Assembly: GCF_030247195.1 (NCBI RefSeq)
Contig: NC_080672.1
Span: forward strand, 304,203,115 to 304,267,114
DNA from: Topomyia yanbarensis
Taxonomy: Eukaryota > Arthropoda > Insecta > Diptera > Culicidae
Length of the DNA: 64,000 nucleotides
Reading direction: 5' to 3'
Shown: positions 1 through 11,524 of the stretch, in pieces
Position numbering within the stretch: position 1 is the first letter of the stretch
How the letters are laid out: every line of letters begins with the position of its first letter
Translations under genes and position numbers: made by a program
Notes under the pieces: generated by a model
The model's input: only the letters and a program-made list of their open reading frames with translations
Told to the model about the DNA's origin: nothing
The model's database searches: none

Positions 1-686
1 TGGAAGAAGGAAGAAGGAAGAAGGAAGAAGGAAGAAGGAAGAAGGAAGAAGGAAGAAGGAAGAAGGAAGAAGGAAGAAGGAAGAAGGAAGAAGGAAGAAG
101 GAAGAAGGAAGAAGAAGAAGGAAGAAGGAAGAAGGAAGAAGGAAGAAGGAAGAAGGAAGAAGAAGAGGAAGAAGGAAGAAGGAAGAAGGAAGAAGAAGAA
201 GGAAGAAGAAGAAGGAAGAAGGAAGAAGGAAGAAGGAAGAAGGAAGAAGGAAGAAGGAAGAAGGAAGAAGGAAGAAGGAAGAAGGAAGAAGGAAGAAGGA
301 AGAAGGAAGAAGGAAGAAGGAAGAAGGAAGAAGGAAGAAGAAGAAGGAGAAGGAAGAAGGAAGAAGGAAGAAGGAAGAAGGAAGAAGGAAGAAGGAAGAA
401 GGAAGAAGGAAGAGAGGAAGAAGGAAGAAGGAAGAAGGAAGAAGGAAGAAGGAAGAAGAAGAAGGAAGAAGGAAGAAGGAAGAAGGAAGAAGAAGAAGGA
501 AGAAGGAAGAAGGAAGAAGGAAGAAGGAAGAAGGAAGAAGGAAGAAGAAGAAGAAGGAAGAAGGAAGAAGAAGAAGGAAGAAGAAGAAGGAAGAAGGAAG
601 AAGGAAGAAGAGAAGGAAGAAGGAAGAAGGAGAAGAGAGGAAGAGGAAGAAGGAAGAAGAAGAAGAAGAAGGAAGAAGGAAGAAGG
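1..686. repeat. GGAAGAA heptamer microsatellite
   Basis: Nearly uninterrupted tandem GGAAGAA, with occasional GAA-length slippage units (around 110, 165, 195, 340, 415, 545, 620-660). The plus strand is entirely purine for about 686 bases. The array starts before the window, so its full length is unknown. No coding potential. Confidence 0.98.
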
Positions 687-769
687 CATCTGTTTTTTTC
701 GCTCTCGAACTATGAGCGAAAAGCTCCCAAACGATGCGTTAGTGTTCAACCAACCTCATACTTGTGCAA
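687..769. other. short unique spacer
   Basis: About 80 bases of non-repetitive sequence between the microsatellite and the pogo-like element. No feature seen. Confidence 0.6.
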
Positions 770-771
770 TA

Positions 772-1830
772 CACTGAAACCTCCATTACGAACTCTTTTT
801 TTACGTAATATTCGATTTACGTAACGTTTTTTACGAACTAAATTCGAAATAACGAACACTTTTTGGAAAGTTTGAGTTCGTACATTACAGCATGAGTTAT
901 ATACTTATGTATTCTTAGTTAATTGTTACTAATATAAGTTGGGTATTTTCGGAATGGGGTTGACGAGTGCATGACGGAAATCGATGTCTTGAGCCATTTT
1001 GGAATCCAAGATGGCGACTTCCGGTTTAGATAAATTCTCTATAACCTCAACAATATGGGTATTTTCGGAATGGGGTTGACGAGTGCATGACGGAAATCGA
1101 TGTCTTGAGCCATTTTGGAATCCAAGATGGCGACTTCCGGTGTATATAAATTCTCTATAACCACAACAATATGGGTATTTTCGGAATGGGGTTGACGAGT
1201 GCATGACGAAATCGATGTCTTGAGCCATTTTAGAATCCAAGATGTCGACTTCCGGTTTAGATAAATTCTCTATAACCTCAACAATATGGGTATTTTCGGA
1301 ATGGGTTGACGAGTGTATGACGGAAATCGATATCTTGAGCCATTTTGGAATCCAAGATGGCGACTTCTGGTTTATATAAATTCCCTATAACCTCAACAAT
1401 ATGGGTATTTTCGGAATGGGTTGACGAGTACATGACGAAATATAACCCATATTGTTCGTTATCATCGCTTTACCGGCAATCGTCATATTGAATTTGGAAA
1501 AGTTTCCAATTGTCAATTTTCATCATCTACTTGTCAAGCTCGTTCCAAAAATACCATATTGTTAGGGTAATCGAGAATATTGCTCAACCGGAAGTCGCCA
1601 TCTTGGATTTCAAAACGGTTCCATTTGTCCATTTTCAGCATCTACTTGTCAAGCCCGTTCCAAAAATAACCATATTGTCAGGGTTATCGAGAATATTGCT
1701 CAACCAACGAATATTAAAAAGAATGTGAAGCAAACTTTTTTTACGAACTAAATCCCAAATAACGAACACTTTTTTACGAACTAATTCAATTTACGAACCC
1801 CCGGCTTGGTTCGTAATGGAGGTTTCAGTG
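772..1830. mobile_element. pogo-like non-autonomous DNA element (MITE), TA target duplication
   Basis: Both ends carry CACTGAAACCTCCATTACGA in inverted orientation, continuing to GAAC (22 bp), and both are flanked by TA (770-771 and 1831-1832). Subterminal regions repeat the motif TTACGAAC in both halves. Short CA-starting terminal repeats, TA duplication and iterated subterminal motifs are typical of pogo/Tigger-group Tc1-mariner elements. No transposase is encoded; the interior is filled with tandem repeats. Confidence 0.85.
941..1440. repeat. 116-bp tandem repeat inside the pogo-like element
   Basis: Units begin at GGGTATTTTCGGAATGGG at 941, 1057, 1173, 1288 and 1403, a period of 115-116 bp. 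Each unit contains CCAAGATGGCGACTTCYGG (GATGTCGAC in one). Diverged units in inverted orientation lie at about 1550-1700. The unit stays open in one minus-strand frame for 103 codons, a by-product of the repeat and not a gene. Confidence 0.95.
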
Positions 1831-1832
1831 TA

Positions 1833-2513
1833 CAATATCGTTCCCCATAGCTAGACGCACTTGCTCGCGCAGTGCAGAGATAACTTGAATAACACATACC
1901 ATCGTCTCCATGCTGTCCCATTTGTGATCGCTGCTGCAATGATGAAAAGTTTATATAGCTCATTTGAATGTCTACTCATTATGTGTTGTTATGGCCTAAG
2001 GTGTAAAGTAGGCGTTCTAGCAAGTAGATGTTTGTCAGTTCCAATCCTGATGCTTACCCGTTAAGGTTTTTTTTCTAGTAAGGCTTAGTTCCCAACACAT
2101 ACATATAAACAGAAATATTAATAACAGCGGGGAAATGGTACAAAGCAAAATGCGTCAATGTTGATGCTGAAATACCGACGCGGCGGTGGGGAGGGAAACG
2201 ATATAATCTCACTCATCATTAGTGTGAAGCTTATATATGCCATCTTACTACTGTACCAGTGTGTCGGGTAGTAAAGAGGTGTTTTTACCGAATAGAAGTT
2301 TGTCGGTTCTAATCTAGAATCTTGATATCAGGATTTTTTTTACTAGAAGTTTCAGCGGAGAAAAGAGAAAATAAACAAAACAAAATACAATGCAGCAGCA
2401 ATGATGATGAGATTGCTTGTGGTGGTTGGGTGGGGGGAATGTAAGGTGTAGAAGAAAAATTCGAAACCAAATACTAACAAAGTTTCCTTGTGTGTGTGCG
2501 TGTGTCTCATCGT
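1833..2513. other. no recognised feature
   Basis: AT-rich sequence without gene, terminal repeats or recognisable domain. A short GT-rich tract lies at 2490-2505. Confidence 0.5.
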
Positions 2514-3240
2514 TTTTGCCTTTCTCATATAAAGAAAGGCTATGCAATCACTGTAAAAATCGACTTTTTAACCGAGGCCCGGAGGGCCGAGTGTCATACA
2601 CCATTCGATTCAGTTCGTCGAGATCGGCAAATGTCTGTGTGTGTATGTGTGTGTGTCATTTAAACTCACACAATTTTCTCAGAGATGGATGAACCGATTT
2701 TCGCAAACTTAGTTTCATCTGAAAGGTATAACGGTATAACTTCCGGAGTTACGGGTTGAAGAGTGCGGTCACACAGCAAATTTCCATATAAACTGGTACC
2801 ACCAAGATGTTAAAATGATGTAAAACATATTAAAATTTATGTAACATTACTCTAGTTTGCGGGTCTGGATCACTAATGATCAATTAAAGCAGCTTTGACC
2901 ACATTGGCCACCTATGACGGTTCATGACGCCCCCGGGGAACCCGCCAAGTTCCTAAGCTAATATCACACCCATTCCCCAACGAATTCTCTCCGATTTTTA
3001 CAAACTTGATTTCAAATGAAAGATACAGTAATACCATTGACTGCTGCTGAATTTCATTCGGTTCTGACTCTTGCTTCCGGAGTTACAGGGGTGTAAGGAT
3101 ACACTGGAATTTCCCATATAAATCGGTACAATCGTAATACCTCAGAGGCTAAAAACTATTGAAAAAGTCACCAAATTACTTCTAATCGCAGATCTAGATC
3201 ACTGATTGCCAATCAAACATCCTTCGAATATGTTGTCCAC
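2514..3240 (+). repeat. dispersed repeat family A, copy 1
   Basis: Starts with the imperfect palindrome CCTTTCTCATATAAAGAAAGG, followed by a block reading AACCGAGGCCCGGAGGGCC, a GT/TATG microsatellite, and internal modules each with a 'gaaccgattt', an 'atgaaagg' and a 'ccggagttac' motif. The same order recurs at 3621, 5003 and 47985. Non-coding. The family is abundant in Aedes genomes to my knowledge; I give no formal name. Confidence 0.8.
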
Positions 3241-3620
3241 TATCGTATCACTATCGGGCATATTCCACAATTAAAGTCACATCGGTTCTTCGGTGATGAC
3301 TGAACCGATTTTCTCAAACCAAGTCTCAAATGGAAGGCAAAATATGCAGTTGAGCATTGCGTCGCCGCCCCTCCCCCCGCCTTGCCCTTACACCTCCATC
3401 CTTCATCACTCCCCTCCCCTTGGACCACCCTCACGCCCGCATTTCCTTCATCCACCCCGTATACCAAAATAAAATGAAGGATTTCTGACGCATCCTCCAC
3501 TCCCACTCTACTTACCCCCCCTTTCCCTCCACTTTTAAACCCATTCCACCAACATTTCAAAATATAATCACATGAAGATAACGTTGAACTCATGCTGATT
3601 AAGTTAATTAAATATTATTC
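3241..3620. other. tail of copy 1 with pyrimidine/C-rich block
   Basis: 3360-3555 is strikingly C-rich on the plus strand with almost no G, unlike the surroundings. It leaves the minus strand open for 117 codons, but the predicted protein is low complexity and unconvincing. Confidence 0.5.
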
Positions 3621-4610
3621 TTTTGCCTTACTCATATAGAAAGGTTATGCAATTGCTCCAAAAACCGACTTTCTAACCGAGGCCCTGAGGGCCGAGTCTC
3701 ATATAACATTCGACTCAGTTCGCCGAGGTCGCAAAATATCTGTGTGTATGTATGTGTGTATGTATGTATGTATTATGTATGTATGTGTGTGTATGTGCGG
3801 ATTTGTTAACAAAATGTCTACATCGGTTTCTCGGAGATGGCTGAACCAATTTTTACAATTTCAAATTCAAATGAAAGGTATAATATTCCCATAGGTTGCT
3901 ATTGAATTGCAGTTTCAACCGACATCTTGCTTCGGATTACGAGTTGAAGAGTATGGTTACAAAACAAAATTTGTTGATTTGTCCACATCGGTTTCTCGGA
4001 ATTTTCTGAACCGATTTTGACAAACTTGATTTTAAATGAAAGGTCCATCAGCTGCTGTTGAATTTTGTGTGGATCCGAGTTCTGGTTCCTGAATTACAGG
4101 GTGATACGTACGATCACGCAGCAAATCCCGAATCTAACGAATTCTGCGATGAATGTAAAAAGGTGAAATTTTTTCCAAAATGTAAACACAACTGTTGAAT
4201 TTGTAGATCTAGGTCACCAATAGTCATTCAAAGTCTCTTTGGCCACACTGGCCACCATCGACGGATCCGGAAGCATCCAAATTCAGAATAACGGTTATAT
4301 TGGTTTCTCGAAAATGGCTAAACCGATTTGATCAACTTAGTCTTAAATGAAAGGTGTTGCGTCCCCGGAAACTGATATTAAATTCCATCTCCATCCGACT
4401 TCCGGCTGCGGAGTTACGAGTTGTGGAGTGCGATCACATAGAAAACTCCGATTCAAACCGATACCGCGACGAATGCAAAAAGGTGCTCTTATATATACTT
4501 ACCAAGTGTAATAAGAATGAAAGACATTTCCATAATGTTATATTGTACGAACCAGCTATTAAATCATAGTTTGGAGAAATGAGAAAGGCACAATTGCACC
4601 TCTAGGTGGA
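3621..4610 (+). repeat. dispersed repeat family A, copy 2 (most complete)
   Basis: Starts GCCTTACTCATATAGAAAGG and ends near ATGAGAAAGGCACAATTGCA at about 4578. The outer ends are a short inverted repeat (GCCTTTCTCAT / ATGAGAAAGGC). Inside are a TATG/TGTG microsatellite (3735-3795) and at least three diverged modules of roughly 170-250 bp, each carrying 'tttctcg', 'aaccgattt', 'aaatgaaagg' and 'gagttac'. Non-coding. Confidence 0.8.
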
Positions 4611-5002
4611 TTAAAACAGGTTTTTAAAATTGGCTCTTCACTTCATCACAAATATCTCCAATTGCAATCTACCGATTTTAATGATTTTAATATCATTTGA
4701 TCGACAATTGCAATACCCATCGATTATTCCTACAAAATTTTTTGGCCAATGTTACAATTAGGTCTCTATTCAGTAATTAATTAAAAAATAATGGTCATTT
4801 TCTGCAAAATTTTGGATTTTCTTTTTATTTGACTGTGAATTAATCAAAGAAGCACGATTTTTTAAATATTTTTTATTCGTGGGTATTGAAATATGATCAA
4901 TTACGAAAGTAATGATCGGTTGTTCATTGCAATCGAATTAAAAATATAGAAGTTATGAGTATTTTTGTGAAAACATACAAAAAGTCAATTTTTCAGAGAT
5001 TT
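4611..5002. other. no recognised feature
   Basis: AT-rich spacer with nothing recognisable. Confidence 0.5.
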
Positions 5003-5200
5003 GCCTTTCCCATATAGAAAGGTTATGTAATTGGTTGGAATTTCGACTTTTTAACCAAGGTGTGCAACGCCGAATCTATTATATCATTCGACTCAGTTCG
5101 TCGAGATAGGAAAATGTCTATGTGTATGTATGTAATCTCACGGATTTTTCTACAGCTAACTCCCACATGAACTGGTACCATAAAAAGTCGAGTTCCCTGT
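5003..5200 (+). repeat. dispersed repeat family A, copy 3 (5' part)
   Basis: GCCTTTCCCATATAGAAAGG start and the following AACCAAGG and CAGTTCGTCGAGATAGG blocks match the first 200 bases of copies 1 and 2; the rest is missing. Confidence 0.75.
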
Positions 5201-5498
5201 CGTATTTTTTTGGAATCCATTTTGTTTTGTTATTCGCACCGCAAGACCATACGTGTTAACGCTTCAAAGATCGAATACTGAATGCCTGTGCAAACACGCT
5301 CGCGATTGCGTCAGCCCAAATGGCGAGGGGAACTCTCTCACTTTCTCTTTACCAGTATTGCTCTCATTCACTCTTTGTTGCTCTCGCAGTCTATACCCAG
5401 TAAACGAAATGGCGCACAGCCAGGTTAAACTAGATTCTGGCGATCGGTAGACTATTAAAACGTTGTTCTAGGCTATCCGCCGTAGCTTACCGTTTACT

Positions 5499-5531
5499 CG
5501 AAGACCCCATATCAAGAAGACTGGCAACTCT
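5499..5531. repeat. left terminal inverted repeat of the P-like element
   Basis: Inverted match to 11127-11159 with one mismatch, preceded by GTTTACT. Confidence 0.9.
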
Positions 5532-5728
5532 GTCAAAACTCGAGCGACACTGAAAACAGCACCTCTTTCGAGACAAGGTGGTACTAATGTATGTTGGTGT
5601 GAGTATCATTTTCCCCCACATACAGATGCTATCAATTTGATTTTCTCTACGCATCAAAGTTAGCACTGCCGCCAACTGTCACCGTGTCGCGTGTTATTGT
5701 TACAAATTTCTTATTAAATATTTTTGCT

Positions 5729-8700
5729 ATGGGGTATAAAAGTTGTAGAATGAAAGGTTGTAATAACAACTCCATGAACACAAATAAGTCGTTTTTCGTT
5801 ATAACAGCTAAGAACAGGTATGTACTTGAAACATACAAGCCGTGGAATTGTTTTATGACGCTTCAAATTCCAGAGATTCCCATGCGTGGAGAAGAATATG
5901 CGAGGACGAAAGTTTGTCGGATAATGCATTTGTTTGTGAAGATCATTTCGAAGAACGTGATTTTATAAACAAGGACAACAAAAGCCAAGGGTACGGTGGA
6001 ATAAATCAATATATTTAATGAAATTTAACAAGGTAATAATTTCAGCCTTCGTAAATTTGTAGTTCCTGTTATCCGGAAGAAAACAAATGTAAATTATTCT
6101 CATGACATGCTAGACTCCTTTCCAATGGGCTGTGATTACGAATCAATGAACTATTCTGAGTCAGAACTAGGAGCAAAAACAGCAGAAAATCCCGAACCTC
6201 TGTTTGATATCGCTGGTGAGATGGAAATTGTTTCCGACCGCATCTGTGAAATAATGGACGCGCCGATATTAAAAATAGTATACCCAAGTATCGAGCATGA
6301 CCATGACTATCTGCACGATCCAATTCGAAGCATCTTGATCGCTGAAAAAATGCTTGATCTGGAAGAACGGGAAATTCATCTGAAAAAGGAACTGCGGAAC
6401 AAATCAAAGATGGTTTCCAAGAAACAAAACATCATAAAAAACCTTCGACTCGAGATAGCAAATTTGAAGCAGCACTTTAAAAAGGATACTGCAGCTCAAC
6501 TGCAAGATCCTATTCTTTTGGAACTCCAAGCGAATAAGTTTCGGAAATGCCGTGGTGGCAGATTTTCCGATACCATGAAACATTTAGCACTTGTTTTACA
6601 CTACTGTTCATCAAAAGCTTACAAACAAATGAGGCAATTTTTTGCATTACCTTCTATAAGCACTATCCGTAAATGGTTGGGAAGAATAGATGTGGGTGAA
6701 GGTTTTTCCGCGAATATTTTTAATTTACTGCAAATCAAAGCTTCGGTCTTGCCGGCGGAAGAAAAACTGGTCTCAATTTTCTTCGATGAGATGGCAATAA
6801 CTGAAATTATCTTATTTCGGTAATGCGAAACCTGACTACTTTAAAGGTTTCCAAACGAAACTTCCAGGAAAATTTGTAATCGATACAAATGTACGTGCCA
6901 AATCGGTTCTTGTGATTATGATAAAATCCATTAGGTCGGGTTTTAAACAATCTATTGGATATTTTTTTTTGCACAGATTTGAAAAGTGGAGCTCTAATAG
7001 CAATTATAGATCAAGCCATTCTGCTGGTCATTCAATCTGGTTTCTTACCAAAAGTACTAGTTTGCGATCAAAACTCTATAAATCGTGCTTTGTTTACGAA
7101 GGAGTATAGTGTTTGTGAAGAAAGGCCGTATTTTGAAGTGCAAATTGAGTCTAATATACATCGTATCTATTGCATGCCTGATGCACCACACTTATATAAA
7201 TCCACAAGGAATAATTTACTGAAGCATAATGCGGTATATGACGATGGAGTTTGTAGTTTCAAACATATTATTGACTTGTATTGGGAGGACGTCAAGCATA
7301 CTCCCCGTACTGTCCCTGGTTTGACATACGACCATATTAAGCTCTCACAGTTTGCTGAGATGAATGTGGGATTGGCTGCGCAAACGCTTAGCCGATCTGT
7401 AGCCGTAGGGTTACGCGCTTACGTGCGAACCAGCAAGCTTCCGAAGGCAGCATTATTTACAGCGACATATTGTGAAGATTTCGACGAACTGTTCGATTCG
7501 GCTAATTCATCAAACTTCAACACAGCGAAGGTTATTTTACAAAATTCACAAACTCATCAATGTTACTTTTTGAGTTATACATTTTTTTTCATTAGCCTAT
7601 GAAACGTCCTCTCCAAGAACATTCAGCTCATTGGGCCTTGATGGATTCTATGGTGGACAGACTTAAAGCACTGAGGTTCATCAACAATAATTGCTTCGAT
7701 GTTGATATGGTTAATATGCGTTTTAATCGTTACATGTGCATATGATTACCATTTCTTTTACCAGGAACAGAACTTCAAACCTCTGGTCAAACAGTCTCGC
7801 TCACCATATTTTATTGAAGGATGGTTACTATATATTGCTGCGGTAAAATTACTGTGGAATGAACTGCACGAGATATACGGGTTTAAGTTTCTCAGAACAA
7901 GAAATCTTTCACAGGATTGCTTGGAACATTTTTTTTCAACAGTTCGTTGGAAAAATGGAAACAATAGTCATCCTGATAGTTCTCTTTTTTCATCTGCGTA
8001 CAAAGCTTTGGTAATAAACCATCTAATATTACCTGAGCAAATTGGCAATGTTCAATCCGATCTGAGCAAGTATATGATAAATAGGCATGAATTATCAAAA
8101 ATCCAGATCGTAAAAGAATGCCATGTACGACCAAAGTATCTGGATAAGGAATCAGACGATCCGATTACCCCGATAACCGAACCGAGTGATGTGAATAAAC
8201 TAGCCAATATTCATTGGACTACTGGATGGGCATGTAGCAAACTGGCCCATAAAGAATGCCTAACACGTACAACAGCAGAAAGTGGTGCAGTTGATCAGGA
8301 TGTCACATTTTTAGCCGATTTCAAAAAGTATTCTGAAACATCAAAAATTATCACGCCAGGAGAAAAGATTTTCCAGTATTTCTCAGCTGTCTGTAGGCTT
8401 TTCGAAATACACTTCGAGTCGCTTTTGAGTCTTGATACCGTTGGCGTTAAAGAGGAAATGATGGACATGATCCAATTAAAATTTGGTTTTTCTGGAGTTC
8501 AGAATAATGCGATCGATGATAGCAGCGAAGAGGAGTGTATTGAACATCAGGAAACACTTATTATGGATGTTCTGTGTGAAACATGTGCCCTGCGAATCAC
8601 CAATAAGTATCTGAACATGTTGATAGCTTGTAAATTGGGAGAAATGAATAGTTGTTTTAAAGATAAGAGTCAATGCAAAAGGAAATCGAAGAAAACTGAG

Positions 8701-8894
8701 AAAGCAAAAAAGTTGAGCATAGTGTCCTTTTCAAAAATGTTGTCTCCAACACCAACAGTACCTGATAATAATTCTGAACTAAGAAAGAAACAATCCAAAT
8801 CGATTAAGGTAATATGTGAGATAAAATTTCTAACTCATTCCTAACATTATTTACGTTCTAGACAACCACTTCTAAACCGCGGGAAAGATCTTAA
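5729..8894 (+). pseudogene. P-element transposase, THAP domain (frameshifted)
   Basis: Catalyses excision and integration of the element in the nucleus. Predicted exons: 5729-5817, 5874-5990, 6046-7530, 7596-7709, 7765-8808, 8862-8894, separated by GT-AG introns of 53-65 nt. Exons 1-2 encode a THAP zinc finger: CRMKGC, a tryptophan in HAWRRI, then VCEDHF, C2CH spacing within the family range. A leucine-rich coiled coil follows (about 6350-6480). Catalytic landmarks are FFDEM (about 6780), VCDQ (about 7062) and SQDCLEHFFSTVR (about 7905), the RNase H-like acidic residues of P/THAP9 transposases. Reading frame is lost near 6805-6825 (the following sequence resumes one frame later) and at a nine-T run, 6962-6970 (eight would keep frame). 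The ATG at 5729 is chosen because it directly precedes the finger. Final exons are inferred from splice consensus only. Confidence 0.85.
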
Positions 8895-8952
8895 AAATAT
8901 CTTGAATGCTCCACCATAATTTTCATAAACGTGTATATGTAAATGAAGTATC

Positions 8953-8958
8953 AATAAA
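8953..8958 (+). terminator. polyadenylation signal of the P-like transposase
   Basis: AATAAATAAAA lies 59 bases after the predicted stop codon at 8892-8894. Confidence 0.6.
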
Positions 8959-8959
8959 T

Positions 8960-11126
8960 AAAATGAATAATTACTATTTTTATTATTAACTGTATACAGA
9001 ATATGCAAAAAGAAATCATTAACCAATTGCAAAAAATGGCAATTATAATTATCCAATCTTTCCCGCTTAATGCTTATTATAATTATATTTTTTGTATTTT
9101 ATTGAATATTTTATTTGTTGTAGCATCGGTGATCTCCGTATATATTCCACTGATCCAATGACGATCATAAGGGTACATGAAGCAGTTGACTGCGATTATT
9201 GAAATCACCATGCTGTATTCACGTAAAACAGTTTTGAAGGTGCATAACGCTGGTTGCAATCATGAAAACGCACTGTAATGTGATAATGCTGACAGACTAG
9301 AAGAAAATAAGAAATAAACTGTATTGAATTAAACTGTGAATTCAACATACAAACTCGTTTCTCAAGTAATTCTGCGTTCCAATCGAAGATTTTGGAGCGC
9401 TCGATAATATGGTACATCTACTCTTTTTTTAGGTAGCGGACATAAAATCACTTCCGGCACCAGTCGAACTATATAGCAGCCAACAGAACAAATCCGCATG
9501 ACGCTCAAAATGGAACCTTCTAAACAACCAACTGGAAAAAACAGCAAAACACAACGATGTACTATCATTCTCGTTCAGATAATGACGAAAAACTGAAAAC
9601 AAAATTGTGCTACACGTATACTGCCTGTGATCGCAAGCCAGTCCCATGTAGATAGGGAATCCCATAGAACATGGGACTGACTTGCGATTATGGGTAGTAT
9701 AACTGTATTGCCAGCTAATTGCATTAAGATAGTTACCTTTGTTTTTTCCAACAGTATCAGGCTTAGAGCCACTACACACTGCGAACATAGATTTTGCATC
9801 TGTTATGCCACCTCAATGTTTGTCAGATGCTTCTAATGATCTGCGGTAATGCAATGTTCCAGGTAATGTAATGTTCGAGGCATCGAGTCATTACGACAAG
9901 CTGCTGCAGCAAATCCATCTGTAGTATGTATCAGAAGGAATTAGTTCTCCTGCATCTCGTGTGGTTCCAGTGCATGTTTGTGACCATGACCAACAATACT
10001 TTCCGAAATTTTCAATACGAGCTGATAACTTTGATCCTAGTTAGTTTGTTTGTTCTACTAACAGCTATGTGGCACCGGGCAGTCAATCGTGTAGAAAAGC
10101 CACCTTGACGGAAAACACTTGTGCTAAAGGAAATAACAAAATTAAATTCTCGCAATTAAGCACATTTTATTATTGATTTACCTGACATTTTTCACCCGCT
10201 GGAACCGGTTAATGACCCGCTGTGGCATCGTTGTTTGAGACTTCTTTTAGTTTATTTCCATCATACAACCACTTTTGATGGAACTGTTTACAAATAATTT
10301 TCGAATGTCAATCATTTGAAATGCACTGTAACAAAACAGTGGTGCAAAATGATAGGTCATCCACAAGAGTATATGAAATTTTATGACATTGAATTCAAAA
10401 GGAAAACACTTGAAATCGTAGTGCGGTTCTGAATATTGTAATAATGTGCTGAAGTATTTGATTTTGAAATGTAACATTTCAGGAATTTGAGTGGAAGTAA
10501 TTTTCAACCTTGATGCTAATGTCTGCTTCATTATCATGTGAGTAAACACTTAAATGAAGCGTCTCGAATTTTATCAGTGTAGTTGAACTTTAACCTGCGT
10601 CGATATTCTTGAAGTAGAGAACGTATAACTAAAATATGTAGAATTATCAATCCTCAAGTGGAGATAATCTCTAGGCTCCCGTATTGGAGGGATCGAATTG
10701 GAAAGTGATATAAAACTTTGATACCTGTATATTTTTTACCCGAGTGGGTAGCGTTACCGATACTACCTACACTGAATTTGTTGAAATAAAACATGTATCA
10801 TTTTATTTAACTGCTAGAATGAAAAATTCTTCCAAACCACTGCACCATTCATACTTTCGTGTATAAGAAAATCAGAAAAAAATCTCGATAATCTTTGCAC
10901 AAGGAGAAAGAACTGACGAGATAGATAATCATCGTAACGCTATATTACTGTTCCCAAAATTGTTGCTGCTTGCAAACTAAAAATAAAGGAAGCAATCAAA
11001 ACAACAAAACACACATGCATCTTTTATTTGTTACCTTCTCACAACCACTTTTACATTGAGTTTCCTCCCTAGGCACGGTAGAGGCGCTGTTCTCAATGAC
11101 GCTTGACAGATATATGGAGCTAAAAA
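8960..11126. other. non-coding right half of the P-like element
   Basis: No convincing reading frame. Several open stretches of 60-119 codons on both strands have no domain-like composition. Contains the nested hairpin at 9618-9701. Confidence 0.6.
9618..9701. mobile_element. small palindromic element, family D copy 1
   Basis: Arms TATACTGCCTGTGATCGCAA (continuing to GCCAGTCCCATGT) and its near-complement around an 18-base loop. A second copy lies at 11525-11608, so this is a dispersed hairpin element and not chance. Confidence 0.7.
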
Positions 11127-11159
11127 AGAGTTCCCAGTCTTCTTGATATGGGGTCTTCG
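11127..11159. repeat. right terminal inverted repeat of the P-like element
   Basis: Complement of 5499-5531 with one mismatch, followed by GTTTACT. Confidence 0.9.
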
Positions 11160-11166
11160 GTTTACT

Positions 11167-11524
11167 GTAAAAGTAGTGTGGGTAGATGCAGGCTAACGAA
11201 GCTCTCATCTGTTTGTGCTTTTCTGTCTCTCTTTTTTTATTTGCTTTTTCCCTTTCTTCCGATCGTTGTACAAACATCGCATTTTATTTACACTGTTTTT
11301 TGAATGCATTAATTAAAGAGTTTTATTATTTTTTTATTTTTTAAACTTTTTTTCCGATCTAAGGTGTAGGAATCTTTCCGAACAAAACTTATATCCTACA
11401 ATTCCCGGTCGCTGCGCAAGCTTCCCGTTTTATCTACACTGTTCTTTAAATTCAAAATTAAGGAGTTGTTTTTGTTTCATTACCGTTTTTGTACTACGGT
11501 GCGGGAAACGTTTAGTATTGAACT
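11167..11524. other. no recognised feature
   Basis: AT-rich, T-runs around 11325-11355. Nothing recognisable. Confidence 0.5.

Larger units (their letters stand above)
5499..11159 (+). mobile_element. P-superfamily DNA transposon, near full length (5.66 kb)
   Basis: Terminal inverted repeats of about 33 bp (5499-5531 and 11127-11159; CGAAGACCCCATATCAAGAA then GACTGG, one mismatch) bound the element, and weaker inverted similarity extends to about 5578 and 11060. A 7-bp direct repeat GTTTACT flanks it (5492-5498, 11160-11166); P elements normally make 8-bp duplications. The left half holds a THAP-domain transposase gene, the right 2.2 kb is non-coding and contains a small nested palindrome (9618-9701). 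Terminal-repeat length near 31 bp, THAP domain and short introns all fit the P superfamily. The ends are well preserved while the coding region carries two frameshifts, so it is probably inactive. Confidence 0.88.

Noticed and set aside
929..1240. 103-codon minus-strand frame
   Set aside because: Produced by the 116-bp tandem repeat inside the pogo-like element; the peptide simply repeats.
3240..3593. 117-codon minus-strand frame
   Set aside because: Created by the C-rich block without stop codons; low-complexity product, no domain.
9429..9799. 119-codon minus-strand frame inside the P-like element
   Set aside because: No domain, lies over a palindrome, and P elements have no second gene there.
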